A stretch of DNA of 48,782 nucleotides from Stenotrophomonas geniculata ATCC 19374 = JCM 13324 (GCF_001431625.1 NZ_LLXT01000087.1:1-48782), one strand, 5' to 3'; positions 1 through 8,871 are shown, counted from the first letter of the stretch. Notes: a model not told the origin generated them from the letters alone. Numbers and translations are program-made.

Positions 1-1
1 C

Positions 2-1132
2 TTCCGCATGGTGCAGGCCGACTCCGGTGCGATCGGCGGCGATGCGTCGCAGGAATTCCACGTGATCGCCGATTCCGGCGAGGACGCGCTGGTGTTCTCC
101 ACCGGTTCGGACTACGCGGCCAACATGGAAGCGGCGATCGCCGCCGATCCGGCACCGCGTGCCGCCGCCAGCGAAGCCATGCGCAAGGTCGACACCCCCA
201 CCCAGAAGACCTGCGAGGACGTCGCGGCCCTGCTCGGCATCGACCTGCAGCGCACGGTGAAGTCGGTGGCGCTGATCGCGGGCGAAGGCAAGGCACAGCA
301 GTTCGTCCTGGTGCTGGTGCGCGGCGACCATGAGGTCAACGAGATCAAGCTGGCCAAGGTTGCCGGCCTGGACGAACAGCGCTTTGCCAGCGAGGCGGAA
401 ATCGCCGAGTACCTGGGCAGCGTGCCGGGCTTCCTCGGCCCGGTCGCCCCGGCCAAGGCCATCCGCGTGGTGGCTGATCGCGAAGTGGCGGCGATGTCCG
501 ACTTCGTCGTCGGCGCCAACGAAGCCGGTTTCCACCTGGCCGGCGTCAACTGGGGCCGCGACCTGCCGGAACCGGAAGTGGCCGACATCCGCAACGTGCG
601 TGCCGGTGACCGCGCGCTGGACGGCGGCGAACTGAAGATCGCCCGTGGCATCGAAGTCGGCCACGTGTTCCAGCTGGGCCGCAAGTACGCCGAAGCGCTG
701 GATGCCACGGTGCTGGACGAGAACGGCAAGGCGGCGGTGATGGCGATGGGCTGCTATGGCATCGGCATCTCGCGCGTGGTGGCTGCCGCGATCGAACAGA
801 ACCATGACGATGCCGGCATCATCTGGCCGGACGCGATGGCGCCGTGGCAGGTGGTGGTGTGCGTGATCAACCCGAAGGGCGACGCTGCCGTCGCCGATGC
901 AGCGTCCAACCTGCTGCAGGAACTTCGCGACGCCGGCCTCGATACCGCGCTGGACGACCGTGGCCTGCGCCCGGGCGCGATGTTTGCCGACATGGAACTG
1001 ATCGGCATCCCGCACCGCGTGGTGGTCAGCGAACGTGGCCTGGCCGCCGGTACCTACGAGTACCGCTCGCGCCGCGCCAGCGAAGCCGAGAACCTGGACA
1101 AGGCCACCCTGCTGCAGCGTCTGCAGGACTGA
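2..1132 (+). CDS. proS: Prolyl-tRNA synthetase, C-terminal two thirds (5' end outside window)
   Basis: Charges tRNA-Pro with proline in the cytoplasm. The reading frame is open at the left edge, so the start and the class II motif 1 region are missing; about 376 residues remain. The first visible residues match the end of motif 2 and run into the inserted YbaK-like editing domain, which removes mischarged alanine. Class II motif 3 (GIGISR, about residues 250-255 counted from the first in-frame ATG at base 8) follows, then the anticodon-binding domain to the C-terminus. A perfect hairpin with a T run starts 8 bases after the stop, so the transcript ends here. The long editing insertion marks this as the bacterial-type ProS. 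Identification is secure. Confidence 0.96.
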   Translation, partial: FRMVQADSGAIGGDASQEFHVIADSGEDALVFSTGSDYAANMEAAIAADPAPRAAASEAMRKVDTPTQKTCEDVAALLGIDLQRTVKSVALIAGEGKAQQFVLVLVRGDHEVNEIKLAKVAGLDEQRFASEAEIAEYLGSVPGFLGPVAPAKAIRVVADREVAAMSDFVVGANEAGFHLAGVNWGRDLPEPEVADIRNVRAGDRALDGGELKIARGIEVGHVFQLGRKYAEALDATVLDENGKAAVMAMGCYGIGISRVVAAAIEQNHDDAGIIWPDAMAPWQVVVCVINPKGDAAVADAASNLLQELRDAGLDTALDDRGLRPGAMFADMELIGIPHRVVVSERGLAAGTYEYRSRRASEAENLDKATLLQRLQD

Positions 1133-1136
1133 TCAG

Positions 1137-1166
1137 GAAAAGACCGGGGCATGCCCCGGTCTTTTT
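1137..1166 (+). terminator. Rho-independent terminator of proS
   Basis: A 10-base perfect stem (AGACCGGGGC at 1141-1150, complement at 1153-1162) with a 2-base centre is followed by five T and preceded by an A run. It sits directly after the proS stop. The A run on the other side means it could also act on the minus strand. Confidence 0.9.
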
Positions 1167-1281
1167 CTAGCTGACGCCCATTTGAGCAATATTGCAGCGG
1201 ACATAATCCGGTCAAAACAGACGCAATGCAGCCGGGATGCTGCCAGGCCATGACCCGCCTGCATTTGTGCTGGGATTAATT

Positions 1282-1293
1282 CATCTTTATTCT
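1282..1293 (+). promoter_or_regulatory. AT-rich leader of the H-NS-like gene; only weak promoter candidates
   Basis: The 216 bases between proS and the H-NS-like gene are the most AT-rich stretch nearby. The best sigma70-like pair I can make is TTGTGC (1265-1270) with TATTCT (1288-1293) at 17-base spacing, a poor -35. CATAAT at 1202-1207 is a better -10 but has no good -35. I see no ORF or RNA gene here. Confidence 0.25.
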
Positions 1294-1354
1294 GTCCCGC
1301 GACGCCATGGACTGGCTCGTCCCGTCCACTTATTAGTTTCCGGAGTAACCGTAA

Positions 1355-1738
1355 ATGAGCATTGACCTGACCGGCCTGTCGGCACGCGAGCTGGGCGCCC
1401 TGATCCGTACCGCCAAGAAACAGCAGACCATCGTCGCCAAGCGCCGGCCGATCACCAAGGTCCGGGCACAGCTGACCAAGCTGGCCAAGACCGAGGGTTA
1501 CACCATCGAGGAACTGTTCGGCGACGCCCCGGCCCCGCGCGCGCGCAAGGTGGCCAAGGCCGCCAAGGCACCGTCGAAGACCGCTGGCCGCAAGCTGGGC
1601 AAGGTTGCTCCGAAGTACCGCAACCCGGCCAACCCCAAGGAAACCTGGACCGGTCGTGGCAAGCAGCCGCGCTGGATGGCCGAGCTGACCGCCAAGGGCA
1701 ACAAGAAGCCGGAAGATTTCCTGATCAAGAAGGCCTGA
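1355..1738 (+). CDS. H-NS family nucleoid-associated DNA-binding protein
   Basis: A 127-residue basic protein. The N-terminal half is helical and charged, as expected for the oligomerisation region. A lysine/alanine/proline-rich linker (about residues 52-85) leads to the C-terminal DNA-binding domain with the motif TGRGKQPRW (residues 99-107), which matches the T-W-[ST]-G-x-G-x-x-P-x-W core of H-NS C-terminal domains. Such proteins bind AT-rich DNA and silence transcription. The length fits the short H-NS-like proteins of Xanthomonadaceae (MvaT is a different family). The start is supported by GGAG 9 bases upstream. It is monocistronic, with its own terminator. Which loci it silences cannot be read from the sequence. 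Confidence 0.9.
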   Translation: MSIDLTGLSARELGALIRTAKKQQTIVAKRRPITKVRAQLTKLAKTEGYTIEELFGDAPAPRARKVAKAAKAPSKTAGRKLGKVAPKYRNPANPKETWTGRGKQPRWMAELTAKGNKKPEDFLIKKA

Positions 1739-1756
1739 GGCCGGATTGGAATGCGA

Positions 1757-1788
1757 TGAAAAACGCCGGCGAAAGCCGGCGTTTTTCA
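1757..1788 (+). terminator. Terminator after the H-NS-like gene
   Basis: A stem AAAAACGCCGGC / GCCGGCGTTTTT with a GAAA tetraloop spans 1759-1786. A and T tracts on both sides make it potentially bidirectional, which suits its place between convergent genes. Confidence 0.92.
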
Positions 1789-1797
1789 TTCTTCGGT

Positions 1798-1861
1798 GTG
1801 TGGACCGAGGTCCACACCCACAGCAAGCAGCCCTCCCGGCGTGTGGACCAACGGTCCACAC
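1798..1861. repeat. Two copies of a GTGTGGACC palindrome
   Basis: Two near-identical perfect palindromes lie 23 bases apart: GTGTGGACC-GA-GGTCCACAC (1798-1817) and GTGTGGACC-AAC-GGTCCACAC (1841-1861). Each is followed by ACCCAC or CCCACC. They sit between the convergent H-NS-like and ThrE-like genes. The shape fits the short GC-rich palindromic repeats of Stenotrophomonas (SMAG-like), but the terminal GTAG that defines SMAGs is not seen. Confidence 0.7.
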
Positions 1862-1873
1862 CCACCGACATCA

Positions 1874-3133
1874 TTACAGGGTTTTGCGAGCGGGCATCAG
1901 CAGGTTGCCGAACAGCAGGCCGGCGACCAGGGCCATCACCACGTTGAGCACGGTGAGGAACACGCTCTGGCCGGCACCCACGTCCTGCTGCTGGACCAGG
2001 GTCAGCACGCCGCGCAGGCTGGTGCTGCCTGGCACCATCATGATGATGCCAGGCAGGCGGATGATCGCACCTGGGCGGCCAACGAGACGGCCGAACAGAT
2101 TGCCACCGGCGGTCAGCAGCATCGCCGATAGGAAGATGCCGGCCGGCGCGCCCCAGGCGTGGCCACCGAACTTGGAGATCGCATAGCCGGCCACCGAGGC
2201 GGCGATCACCCACGGGTAATCGCGGCGGTTGGCCTTGAACAGCATCGCGAAGGCGAACGCCGCGGTCAGCAGCGAGCCCCACTCCACCCAGGGCCCCTGC
2301 GGCCGCGCCGCGCGGATCACCGGGTCGAGGCCGAGCACGTCGGCCAGGGTCACCGCGATCATCGCGCCCACACTGAGTTTCATGATGGTGGTCAGCGCAC
2401 CGGCGAAGCGCGCGGTCCCCGACACCCAGTGCTGGCTGGCCAGTTCATTGACCGCATTGGTCAGCGACATGCCCGGCAGCAGCACCACCAGCGAGGCGAT
2501 GATCACTGTGTTGAGGTTGAGCGCGCCGATGAAGGACGCGACCAGCGTGGCGACCAGGCCGGCCAGCAGCGCGGCCAGTGCCTCGGCGGCTTCGCGGGTG
2601 GCCGGGCGACGGTCGGTGACCATGCCGAGCAGGCCGATCATCAGGCCGATGACACCGGCGGTGGCGATGTCCAGCCACGGCAGCTTCCACATGCCGGCCA
2701 CGCCGGCCGCGCCGAGGGTGAACGAAAGGATGGTGCGCAGCTTGCCGCGCCGGCCCGGATCCTTGTCCAGCTGGCGCAATGCGGTGTGGCCCTGGGCGAT
2801 GCTCATCCGCCCATTGGCCACTTCCTCGGCGATATGGTCGGCGACGCTGAGCTTGTGCAGGTCGTTCTCGCCGGGCGCCAAGCGGATCACGCGGGTGATG
2901 TCACTGGAGCCGATCGCCTGCGCCGGGTCGCTGAAGCTGAGGATGATACCGGTGGGATTCGACCACGGTTCACAATCCAGATCGAGCTGGCGGGCCAGTG
3001 CCACCACCGCTGTTTCCAGGCGCTGGGCCGTTGTGCCATAGCTGTGCAGGCGTCCGGCGATCTCGGAAACGAAGGCCACGCGCTGTGCGTAGCTGGCCTG
3101 GGGCGTGGGGATCGTGTGAGCGTCTGCGGACAT
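1874..3133 (-). CDS. ThrE/DUF1212-type threonine/serine exporter family protein
   Basis: A 419-residue integral membrane protein of the ThrE family. It combines in one chain the two halves that are separate in the YjjP/YjjB type: a soluble N-terminal part (to about residue 140) leading into a first bundle of about five helices, then a second bundle of five from about residue 280. Typical features are the N-terminal segment with an RLHxYGTTAQRLE-like sequence and a glycine/proline-rich loop (LPGIIMMVPGS) between late helices. In characterised relatives the family exports threonine and serine, or dicarboxylates in YjjPB, across the inner membrane; the substrate here is inferred only from family. 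It is transcribed away from the lipid-transport operon and convergent with the H-NS-like gene. Confidence 0.85.
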   Translation of the reverse strand: MSADAHTIPTPQASYAQRVAFVSEIAGRLHSYGTTAQRLETAVVALARQLDLDCEPWSNPTGIILSFSDPAQAIGSSDITRVIRLAPGENDLHKLSVADHIAEEVANGRMSIAQGHTALRQLDKDPGRRGKLRTILSFTLGAAGVAGMWKLPWLDIATAGVIGLMIGLLGMVTDRRPATREAAEALAALLAGLVATLVASFIGALNLNTVIIASLVVLLPGMSLTNAVNELASQHWVSGTARFAGALTTIMKLSVGAMIAVTLADVLGLDPVIRAARPQGPWVEWGSLLTAAFAFAMLFKANRRDYPWVIAASVAGYAISKFGGHAWGAPAGIFLSAMLLTAGGNLFGRLVGRPGAIIRLPGIIMMVPGSTSLRGVLTLVQQQDVGAGQSVFLTVLNVVMALVAGLLFGNLLMPARKTL

Positions 3134-3225
3134 GCGCCGTAGTATTACCTAGGCTGGGCCTTACCGGAGAAATTCATCCGAGTTCGACGCGAAGCCCAAT
3201 ACAGAACGGTTATGCTGCGACCCGA
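3134..3225. promoter_or_regulatory. Divergent intergenic region, ThrE-like gene / MCE operon
   Basis: 92 bases separate two divergently transcribed genes and must hold both promoters if the starts are right. TATGCT at 3211-3216 is a possible -10 for the rightward operon, but it would leave a leader of only a few bases. I see no convincing complete promoter. Confidence 0.3.
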
Positions 3226-4347
3226 ATGGCCCAAGTGACCCCGAACCACGCCCCCCAGCTCGAACAGGATGCCCATGACCCGGGCGTGATCCGCCTGTCC
3301 GGCACCTGGACCTTGAAGACCGCGCTGGCCGCGGCCGAAGTCCTGCGCGGCGTTCCCGACACGCTGACCGGCATCGATGCCACCGCCATCGAGAAAATGG
3401 ATTCGGCCGGCGTGCTGCAGGTGCTGCGCGTAGCCCATCGCGCCGACCTCGGCGAGGACGCACTGAAGTTCCGCCCGGATCACCAGGCGCTGGTGTGCAC
3501 CATCGAGGAAGTGGCCGACGACCGGCCCAAGCCCAAGCGCGACTTCGGCGTGCTGGCGGCGCTGGAACGGCTGGGTGTCAGCGTCCATGCCACCGGCCAC
3601 AACATCAAGGCGCTGTGCAGTTTCCTCGGCGAGAACCTGGTCAAGGGAGCTCGCCTGGTCAAGGAACCCCGTCGCTTCCGCCTGACCGCCACCGTGCACC
3701 AGATGGAGCAGGTCGGGCTGGACGCGGTACCGCTGGTGGCGCTGCTGTCCTACCTGGTGGGCGCGGTGATCGCCTTCCTCGGCTCGACCATCCTTCGCGA
3801 CTTCGGCGCCGAGATCTACGTGGTCGAGCTGGTCAACATCGCCTTCCTGCGCGAGTTCGCGGTGCTGCTGACCGCCATCGTGCTGGCCGGCCGCACCGCC
3901 AGCGCCTTCACCGCACAGATCGGTGCGATGAAAGCGCGCGAGGAAATCGATGCGATGCGCACCCTGGGCCTGGATCCGATCGACCTGCTGGTGCTGCCAC
4001 GGCTGCTGGCGCTGCTGGTCACCCTGCCGCTGCTGACCTTCATTGCGATGGTGGCCGGCCTGGCTGGCGGCATCACCGTCGGTGCGTTCGACCTCGACAT
4101 CCCGCCGCAGATGTACATCGCGCGCATGCACGAGACGATGGAAGTGCGGCACATGCTGGTCGGCCTGTCGAAGGCGCCGGTGTTCGCGCTGGTGATCGGC
4201 CTGATCGGCTGCCTGGAAGGCCTGAAGGTGGAAGGCACGGCGCAGTCGGTGGGCGAACGCACCACCTCCAGCGTGGTGCAGACCATCTCGCTGGTGATCA
4301 TCATCGACGCCTTCGCGGCGTTGTGGTTCATGCACATGGACTGGTGA
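3226..4347 (+). CDS. MlaE-type ABC lipid transporter permease with N-terminal STAS domain
   Basis: A 373-residue inner-membrane permease, first gene of a four-gene MCE transport operon. Residues 1-110 form a STAS domain with the MDSAGVL motif (Ser60 at the usual regulatory position), fused to an MlaE permease from about residue 140 with five to six helices and the conserved stretch around DAMRTLGLDPIDLLVLPR. In the E. coli Mla system the STAS protein (MlaB) is separate; here it is fused. The ATG at 3226 is chosen because upstream in-frame codons run through the divergent promoter region and do not resemble the family. Predicted role: with the next three genes, moves phospholipid or another hydrophobic molecule between inner and outer membranes. 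Confidence 0.9.
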   Translation: MAQVTPNHAPQLEQDAHDPGVIRLSGTWTLKTALAAAEVLRGVPDTLTGIDATAIEKMDSAGVLQVLRVAHRADLGEDALKFRPDHQALVCTIEEVADDRPKPKRDFGVLAALERLGVSVHATGHNIKALCSFLGENLVKGARLVKEPRRFRLTATVHQMEQVGLDAVPLVALLSYLVGAVIAFLGSTILRDFGAEIYVVELVNIAFLREFAVLLTAIVLAGRTASAFTAQIGAMKAREEIDAMRTLGLDPIDLLVLPRLLALLVTLPLLTFIAMVAGLAGGITVGAFDLDIPPQMYIARMHETMEVRHMLVGLSKAPVFALVIGLIGCLEGLKVEGTAQSVGERTTSSVVQTISLVIIIDAFAALWFMHMDW

Positions 4348-4348
4348 C

Positions 4349-5176
4349 ATGAGCACGCATCCGACGCCCGACGACATTCCCATGCAGGACGACGATGGCC
4401 ACGACCTGGCCATCCGCGTGCGCGGGCTGGTCAACCGCTTCGGCAGCCAGACCGTGCACGAGGACCTGGACCTGGACGTGCGCCGCGGCGAAATTCTCGG
4501 CGTGGTGGGCGGCTCCGGTACCGGCAAGTCGGTACTGATGCGCTCGATCCTGGGCCTGCGTACGCCCGATGCCGGGCAGATCGAAGTCCTCGGCCGCGAC
4601 GCGCGCGCCGATGATGCCGAGAGCCGGCTGCACATCGAGCGCAACACCGGCGTGCTGTTCCAGGACGGTGCCCTGTTCTCCTCGCTTACCGTGGGCGAGA
4701 ACGTACAGGTCCCCCTGCAGGAGCATCATCGCGAGCTGCCCGAGCGCTGGCATTACGAGCTGGCACTGCTGAAGGTGAAGCTGGCCGGCCTGCCTGCCGA
4801 TGCGATCAACAAGCTGCCGTCGCAGCTGTCCGGTGGCATGCGCAAGCGTGCCGGCCTGGCCCGTGCACTGGCGCTGGACCCGCCGCTGCTGTTCCTGGAC
4901 GAACCCACCGCCGGCCTCGACCCGATCGGTGCGGCTGCATTCGACCGCCTGATCAAGACCCTGCAGGAAGCGCTGGGGCTGACCGTATTCCTGATCACCC
5001 ACGACCTGGACACGCTGTATGCGATCTGCGACCGGGTGGCAGTGATCGCCGACCGCAAAGTGGTGGCCAACGCGCCACTGCCGGACATCGAGAAACTGGA
5101 TCATCCGTGGATCCAGGAATACTTCCACGGACCGCGTGCGCGTGCCGCGCGCGGCGAACAGATCGAGAGTGCCTGA
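4349..5176 (+). CDS. MlaF-type ABC transporter ATP-binding protein
   Basis: A 275-residue cytoplasmic ATPase that drives the MCE transporter. Walker A is GGSGTGKS (residues 54-61), the Q-loop glutamine is residue 105, the signature LSGGM is residues 160-164, Walker B LLFLDEP is 180-186 with catalytic Glu185, and the switch histidine is His218. All motifs are intact. It begins one base after the permease stop, so the two are translationally linked. Closest family is MlaF (phospholipid transport ATPases), given the permease and MCE neighbours. Confidence 0.93.
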   Translation: MSTHPTPDDIPMQDDDGHDLAIRVRGLVNRFGSQTVHEDLDLDVRRGEILGVVGGSGTGKSVLMRSILGLRTPDAGQIEVLGRDARADDAESRLHIERNTGVLFQDGALFSSLTVGENVQVPLQEHHRELPERWHYELALLKVKLAGLPADAINKLPSQLSGGMRKRAGLARALALDPPLLFLDEPTAGLDPIGAAAFDRLIKTLQEALGLTVFLITHDLDTLYAICDRVAVIADRKVVANAPLPDIEKLDHPWIQEYFHGPRARAARGEQIESA

Positions 5177-5179
5177 GCC

Positions 5180-6106
5180 ATGGAAACCAAAGCCAACTAC
5201 GTGCTGATCGGCGCGTTCACCCTGATCACCGGCCTGGCCCTGCTGGCCTTCGGCCTGTGGGCGGCCAAGTACTCCTCCGACCGTACCTGGCAGGAATACC
5301 GCGTGGTGTTCCGCGAGGCAGTAACTGGCCTGTCGGTGGGCAGCCCGGTACAGTACAACGGCATCGCGGTGGGTTCGATCATCGAACTGAACCTGGTTCC
5401 GGACGACCCGCGCCAGGTGGTCGCACGCATCCGCCTGAACTCGACCACCCCGGTCAAGACCGATACCCGTGCAAAGCTGGCGATCACCAGCCTGACCGGC
5501 CCGTCGATCATCCAGCTCAGCGGTGGTACGCCGCAGTCGCCGGCACTGACCACGGTCAATAAGGACCCGGCGCCGATCATTCCAACCACGCCGTCGGCGC
5601 TGCAGAACATCACCGACGTTGCCAACCGCATCGTCGAGCGCATGGACCAGATCCTCAGCGACCGCAACGTGGCCTCGATCAACGCGACGCTGGCCAACCT
5701 GGAAACGATCAGCGGCGGCCTGGCCGACCGCGACCAGGGCACGCAGGCGCTGCTGCTCAGCGCGCGCGATGCCGCCCGCAGCCTGGACACCACGCTGAAG
5801 ACCACCAATGGCACCATCGAGCGCCTGGACAAGAACCTGGTGCAGCAGCTGCCGGGCATCATCGACAAGCTCGACGCCACCCTGGCCAAGCTTGATTCGG
5901 CCGCTGGCAACGCCGACTCGATCCTTGGCGAGAACCGTGCCGCGATCAACAGCTTCGCCAACGATGGCCTCGGCCAGCTCGGCCCGACGCTGACCGAACT
6001 GCGCGGCCTGATCCGCGATCTGCGCCGGGTCAGCGACCGCCTCGAGAACAACCCCGCGCGCTACCTGCTGGGCCGCGACGCACCGAAGGAGTTCGAACCC
6101 AAATGA
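5180..6106 (+). CDS. MCE family (MlaD-like) substrate-binding protein
   Basis: A 308-residue periplasmic protein anchored by one N-terminal helix (residues 8-28). The MCE domain follows (about 38-118), with the conserved GLSVGSPVQYNGIAVG-type segment. The remainder (about 140-300) is a long helical region with heptad-like leucines and alanines. It is longer than E. coli MlaD (about 183 residues), like MCE proteins that work with a PqiC-type lipoprotein. MCE proteins form hexameric rings that carry lipid between the membranes. It starts 3 bases after the ATPase stop and overlaps the lipoprotein gene by 4 bases. Confidence 0.93.
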   Translation: METKANYVLIGAFTLITGLALLAFGLWAAKYSSDRTWQEYRVVFREAVTGLSVGSPVQYNGIAVGSIIELNLVPDDPRQVVARIRLNSTTPVKTDTRAKLAITSLTGPSIIQLSGGTPQSPALTTVNKDPAPIIPTTPSALQNITDVANRIVERMDQILSDRNVASINATLANLETISGGLADRDQGTQALLLSARDAARSLDTTLKTTNGTIERLDKNLVQQLPGIIDKLDATLAKLDSAAGNADSILGENRAAINSFANDGLGQLGPTLTELRGLIRDLRRVSDRLENNPARYLLGRDAPKEFEPK

Positions 6107-6744
6107 GCCCGACCGCCCTTCCGCGCCTGCTGCTGGCCGCTTCGATGGTCACCCTGCTGGGCGGCTGCTCCATCCTTGGCAGCAGCGAGAAAACCGCAGT
6201 GACGCTGTACTCGCCGTCCGTGCAGGTGAAGGCCGACCCGGCGTGGCCACAGGTGGGCTGGCAGCTGGTGCTGGCCAAGCCCAGCGCCGCGCGCATGGTC
6301 GACAGCCCGCGTATCAACGTGCGGCCGACGCCGTCGCAGATGGAGATCTACAAGGGGGCCAGCTGGGCACAGCCGGCCACCGACATGATCGAGGACACCT
6401 TGCTGCGTGGCTTTGAGGACTCCGGCCGCATCCGTGGCGTGGCGCGCAGCAGTGCCGGCATCCGTGCCGACTACAAGCTGTCCACCGATGTGCGCCGCTT
6501 TGAATCGGACTACCTGGGCCAGGCCACGCCGACCGTGGTGATCGAGGTCAACGCCAAGCTGATCCATGTGGCCGACCAGCGCGTGGTCGCCGACCGTACC
6601 TTCCGCCAGGCACAGCCGGTCGGCAGTACCGACGTGCCGGCGGTTGCCGCCGCGTTCGAGCGCGGCCTGCAGCAGCTGGCACAGGAGATGGTGGGCTGGA
6701 CGCTGACAAGCGGGCAGGCCGACCAGCCGACCGTCGCGCGCTGA
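6103..6744 (+). CDS. PqiC/ABC-type transport auxiliary lipoprotein of the MCE operon
   Basis: A 213-residue outer-membrane lipoprotein. The signal peptide ends in the lipobox LGGC with the lipidated cysteine at residue 22; the next residues SI give no inner-membrane retention signal of the Asp+2 type. The mature part matches the auxiliary-component family (DUF330/PqiC) that pairs with MCE proteins, with the usual opening TLYSP and a late DxxRF segment. It overlaps the MCE gene by 4 bases (ATGA), so the four genes form one translationally coupled operon. Likely role: docks the MCE tunnel at the outer membrane. The operon ends 4 bases before the stop of the convergent AlkB gene, with no obvious terminator. 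Confidence 0.88.
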   Translation: MSPTALPRLLLAASMVTLLGGCSILGSSEKTAVTLYSPSVQVKADPAWPQVGWQLVLAKPSAARMVDSPRINVRPTPSQMEIYKGASWAQPATDMIEDTLLRGFEDSGRIRGVARSSAGIRADYKLSTDVRRFESDYLGQATPTVVIEVNAKLIHVADQRVVADRTFRQAQPVGSTDVPAVAAAFERGLQQLAQEMVGWTLTSGQADQPTVAR

Positions 6745-6748
6745 CCGG

Positions 6749-7336
6749 TCAGCGTGGCGTAATCCAGCGGAACGTCAGGTTGATCCGTTCGCCCTGCACC
6801 CGTGCCATCTTCGGCAGCGCGTGCTGGTAGAACCGCTGTGTCTGCCCCGCCATCACCAGCAGATCGCCATGGCCGAGCAGGTACTCGGCCTTCCGCGCCG
6901 GGTCATCGCGCCGGCGCAGCAGGAAGCGGCGCGCCGCGCCCAGGCTCAGCGAAGCAATCACCGGGGTCGGCCCCAGCTCTGGCTCGTCATCGCTGTGCCA
7001 GCCCATGTAGTCGCCACCGCCGCGATAGCGGTTCAGCAGCACGCTGTTGAAGCGGCCGATGCCCTCCGCCTGCAGGCGCCCGCGCATGGCCTGCAACGCG
7101 GGTGGCCAGGGGTGCGGCACGAATTCAGCCCCGGAATAGCGGTAGCGCGCCAGCGGATCGCCGATCCAGCAACTCAGCCGCGGCGAATCCACCCAGTTGC
7201 CGAACATGCGGATGCGATGGACCTCCCAAGGCACATCAGCCTGCAGCACGGACATCAGCGCGTCCGCGTCGGCCGGGGCCAGCCAACCCCGCAGGTGCTG
7301 GACGTCAGCATCAGGAAGATCGTCGGGGAACAGCAT
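6749..7336 (-). CDS. AlkB-type Fe(II)/2-oxoglutarate-dependent DNA repair dioxygenase
   Basis: A 195-residue protein that repairs alkylated bases (1-methyladenine, 3-methylcytosine) by oxidative demethylation. The iron ligands are visible as HSD (His114, Asp116) and His172, and the 2-oxoglutarate-binding arginines in the C-terminal RINLTFR segment (Arg184, Arg190). The NRYRGG substrate-lid segment precedes the HxD. The ATG at 7336 is used; a further in-frame ATG codon at 7384 would add 16 residues of unlikely composition and overlap the CoA-transferase gene. It is closer to the ALKBH2/3-like bacterial group than to E. coli AlkB, judged by length and by the YRGGGDYMGWHSD block. Confidence 0.92.
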   Translation of the reverse strand: MLFPDDLPDADVQHLRGWLAPADADALMSVLQADVPWEVHRIRMFGNWVDSPRLSCWIGDPLARYRYSGAEFVPHPWPPALQAMRGRLQAEGIGRFNSVLLNRYRGGGDYMGWHSDDEPELGPTPVIASLSLGAARRFLLRRRDDPARKAEYLLGHGDLLVMAGQTQRFYQHALPKMARVQGERINLTFRWITPR

Positions 7337-7380
7337 CGCGTGCCTTCCGGAAAGGGGCGGCCTGCAGCCTCCCCGGGACA

Positions 7381-8013
7381 TCAAGCGCGCTGGAACGCAA
7401 CGCCGGTCTTTTCCTTCAACTCGTCATCGCTGACACCGGGTGCGGCTTCCACCAGCAGCACCCCCTTGTCGGTGACATCGAACACGGCCAGGTCGGTGAT
7501 GATGCGGTCGACCACGCCGACACCGGTCAGCGGCAGCGTGCATTCGGTCAGGATCTTGTGCTCGCCGTTCTTGGCGGTGTGCTCCATCAGCACCACCACG
7601 CGCTGCACGCCGGCCACCAGGTCCATCGCACCGCCCATGCCCTTGACCATCTTGCCCGGCACCATCCAGTTGGCCAGGTCACCCTTGTCGGTGACCTGCA
7701 TGGCGCCGAGGATAGCCAGGTTCACATGGCCACCGCGGATCATCGCGAAGCTGTCGTGGCTGCCGAAATAGCTGGCACCGGCACGCGCGGTGACGGTCTG
7801 CTTGCCGGCATTGATCAGGTCGGCGTCCACTTCGGCGTCGGTCGGAAACGGACCGATGCCGAGCAGGCCGTTTTCCGACTGCAGCCACACGTCCACCCCT
7901 TCGGGGATGTGGTTGGCAACCAGGGTCGGCAGGCCGATGCCCAGGTTCACGTACGCACCATCGGTCAGTTCGCGGGCGGCACGTGCCGCCATCTCATCGC
8001 GGGTCCACGCCAT
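7381..8013 (-). CDS. scoB: 3-oxoacid CoA-transferase subunit B
   Basis: A 210-residue beta subunit of a heterodimeric family I CoA-transferase, which moves CoA from succinyl-CoA to a 3-oxoacid such as acetoacetate. The catalytic glutamate lies in SENG (Glu47), preceded by the GIGLPT block. The start at 8013 is preferred over upstream codons because it lies next to the stop of subunit A and begins with the typical MAWTRDEMA. The pair is arranged A then B with a single base between, as in other sco operons. In Xanthomonas these genes have been named lpsJ/lpsI by location; a role in LPS is not implied by the sequence. 3-oxoadipate CoA-transferase (PcaIJ) cannot be excluded. Confidence 0.92.
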   Translation of the reverse strand: MAWTRDEMAARAARELTDGAYVNLGIGLPTLVANHIPEGVDVWLQSENGLLGIGPFPTDAEVDADLINAGKQTVTARAGASYFGSHDSFAMIRGGHVNLAILGAMQVTDKGDLANWMVPGKMVKGMGGAMDLVAGVQRVVVLMEHTAKNGEHKILTECTLPLTGVGVVDRIITDLAVFDVTDKGVLLVEAAPGVSDDELKEKTGVAFQRA

Positions 8014-8014
8014 G

Positions 8015-8746
8015 TCAGTTGCCCTCCGCGCGGATGGTGCGCTGTTCGATACGCTTTTCAGGATGCGCGTTGTGCACGATGCGGTGTACATAGATGCCTG
8101 GCAGGTGCACCTGGTCCGGGTCGATGGCGCCAACCGGCACTACCTCTTCCACTTCCACGATGCAGACCTTGCCGGCCATCGCGCAGGCCGGATTGAAGTT
8201 GCGCGCGGTCTTGCGGAACACCAGGTTGCCCGCTTCATCAGCCTTCCACGCCTTGACCAGCGCCACGTCGGCGCGCAGCGCGGTTTCCATTACGTAGTGC
8301 TTGCCGTCGAACTCGCGGGTTTCCTTTCCTTCAGCCACCACCGTGCCGTAGCCGGTGGCGGTGAAGAACGCCGGAATGCCCGCGCCGCCGGCACGCAGGC
8401 GCTCGGCCAGGGTGCCCTGTGGGTTGAACTCCAGCTCGAGCTCGCCGGCCAGGAACTGCCGCTCGAACTCTTTGTTCTCGCCCACATAGGACGAAATCAT
8501 CTTCTTGATCTGCCGGGTTTCCAGCAGCTGGCCCAGTCCGAAACCATCGACGCCGGCATTGTTGGAGATCACGGTCAGGCCCTTGGCACCGCTGTCGCGC
8601 AGCGCGGCGATCAGGGCCTCGGGAATGCCACACAGGCCGAAGCCGCCCACGGCCAGCGTCTGGCCATCGGCGACCACCCCTTGCAGGGCCTCCGCCGCAC
8701 TGGCGAAGCGCTTGCCGCGCTTGCCGGTGGAAGTCGATTGCTGCAT
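8015..8746 (-). CDS. scoA: 3-oxoacid CoA-transferase subunit A
   Basis: A 243-residue alpha subunit of the CoA-transferase. It shows the CoA-binding segment [10 protein letters not shown] (about residues 34-43) and the later FFTATGYGT block conserved in the family. The start at 8746 is an ATG; a GTG 18 bases upstream is possible. It is the first gene of the two-gene operon, and subunit B starts one base after its stop. Substrate is inferred from the family as for subunit B. The upstream 125 bases separate it from the divergent helicase gene and should contain its promoter, though none is clear. Confidence 0.92.
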   Translation of the reverse strand: MQQSTSTGKRGKRFASAAEALQGVVADGQTLAVGGFGLCGIPEALIAALRDSGAKGLTVISNNAGVDGFGLGQLLETRQIKKMISSYVGENKEFERQFLAGELELEFNPQGTLAERLRAGGAGIPAFFTATGYGTVVAEGKETREFDGKHYVMETALRADVALVKAWKADEAGNLVFRKTARNFNPACAMAGKVCIVEVEEVVPVGAIDPDQVHLPGIYVHRIVHNAHPEKRIEQRTIRAEGN

Positions 8747-8871
8747 TGCTGTACTACCCTGCACGTTGAGGATGACCGCATTCTAGCTGGAGGGCGGCGG
8801 AGGGCCTGGATGCGCCGCAGCATTGCACGGGCATCGCACAGGGTTCCGTAGAATGCCGGGTTCCCCTGCCA

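Noticed and set aside
2159..3142. Long open frames on the strand opposite ThrE and many other genes
   Set aside because: High GC opens antisense frames. Their translations are low-complexity (Arg, Ala, Gly, His rich) and match no family, while the opposite strand has clear domains.
2998..3225. N-terminal extension of the STAS-permease
   Set aside because: It overlaps the ThrE-like gene on the other strand and has no family resemblance; ATG 3226 precedes the STAS domain.
7381..8746. CoA-transferase genes as LPS genes (names lpsI/lpsJ)
   Set aside because: The catalytic motifs are those of ordinary 3-oxoacid CoA-transferases, and nothing in sequence ties them to LPS.
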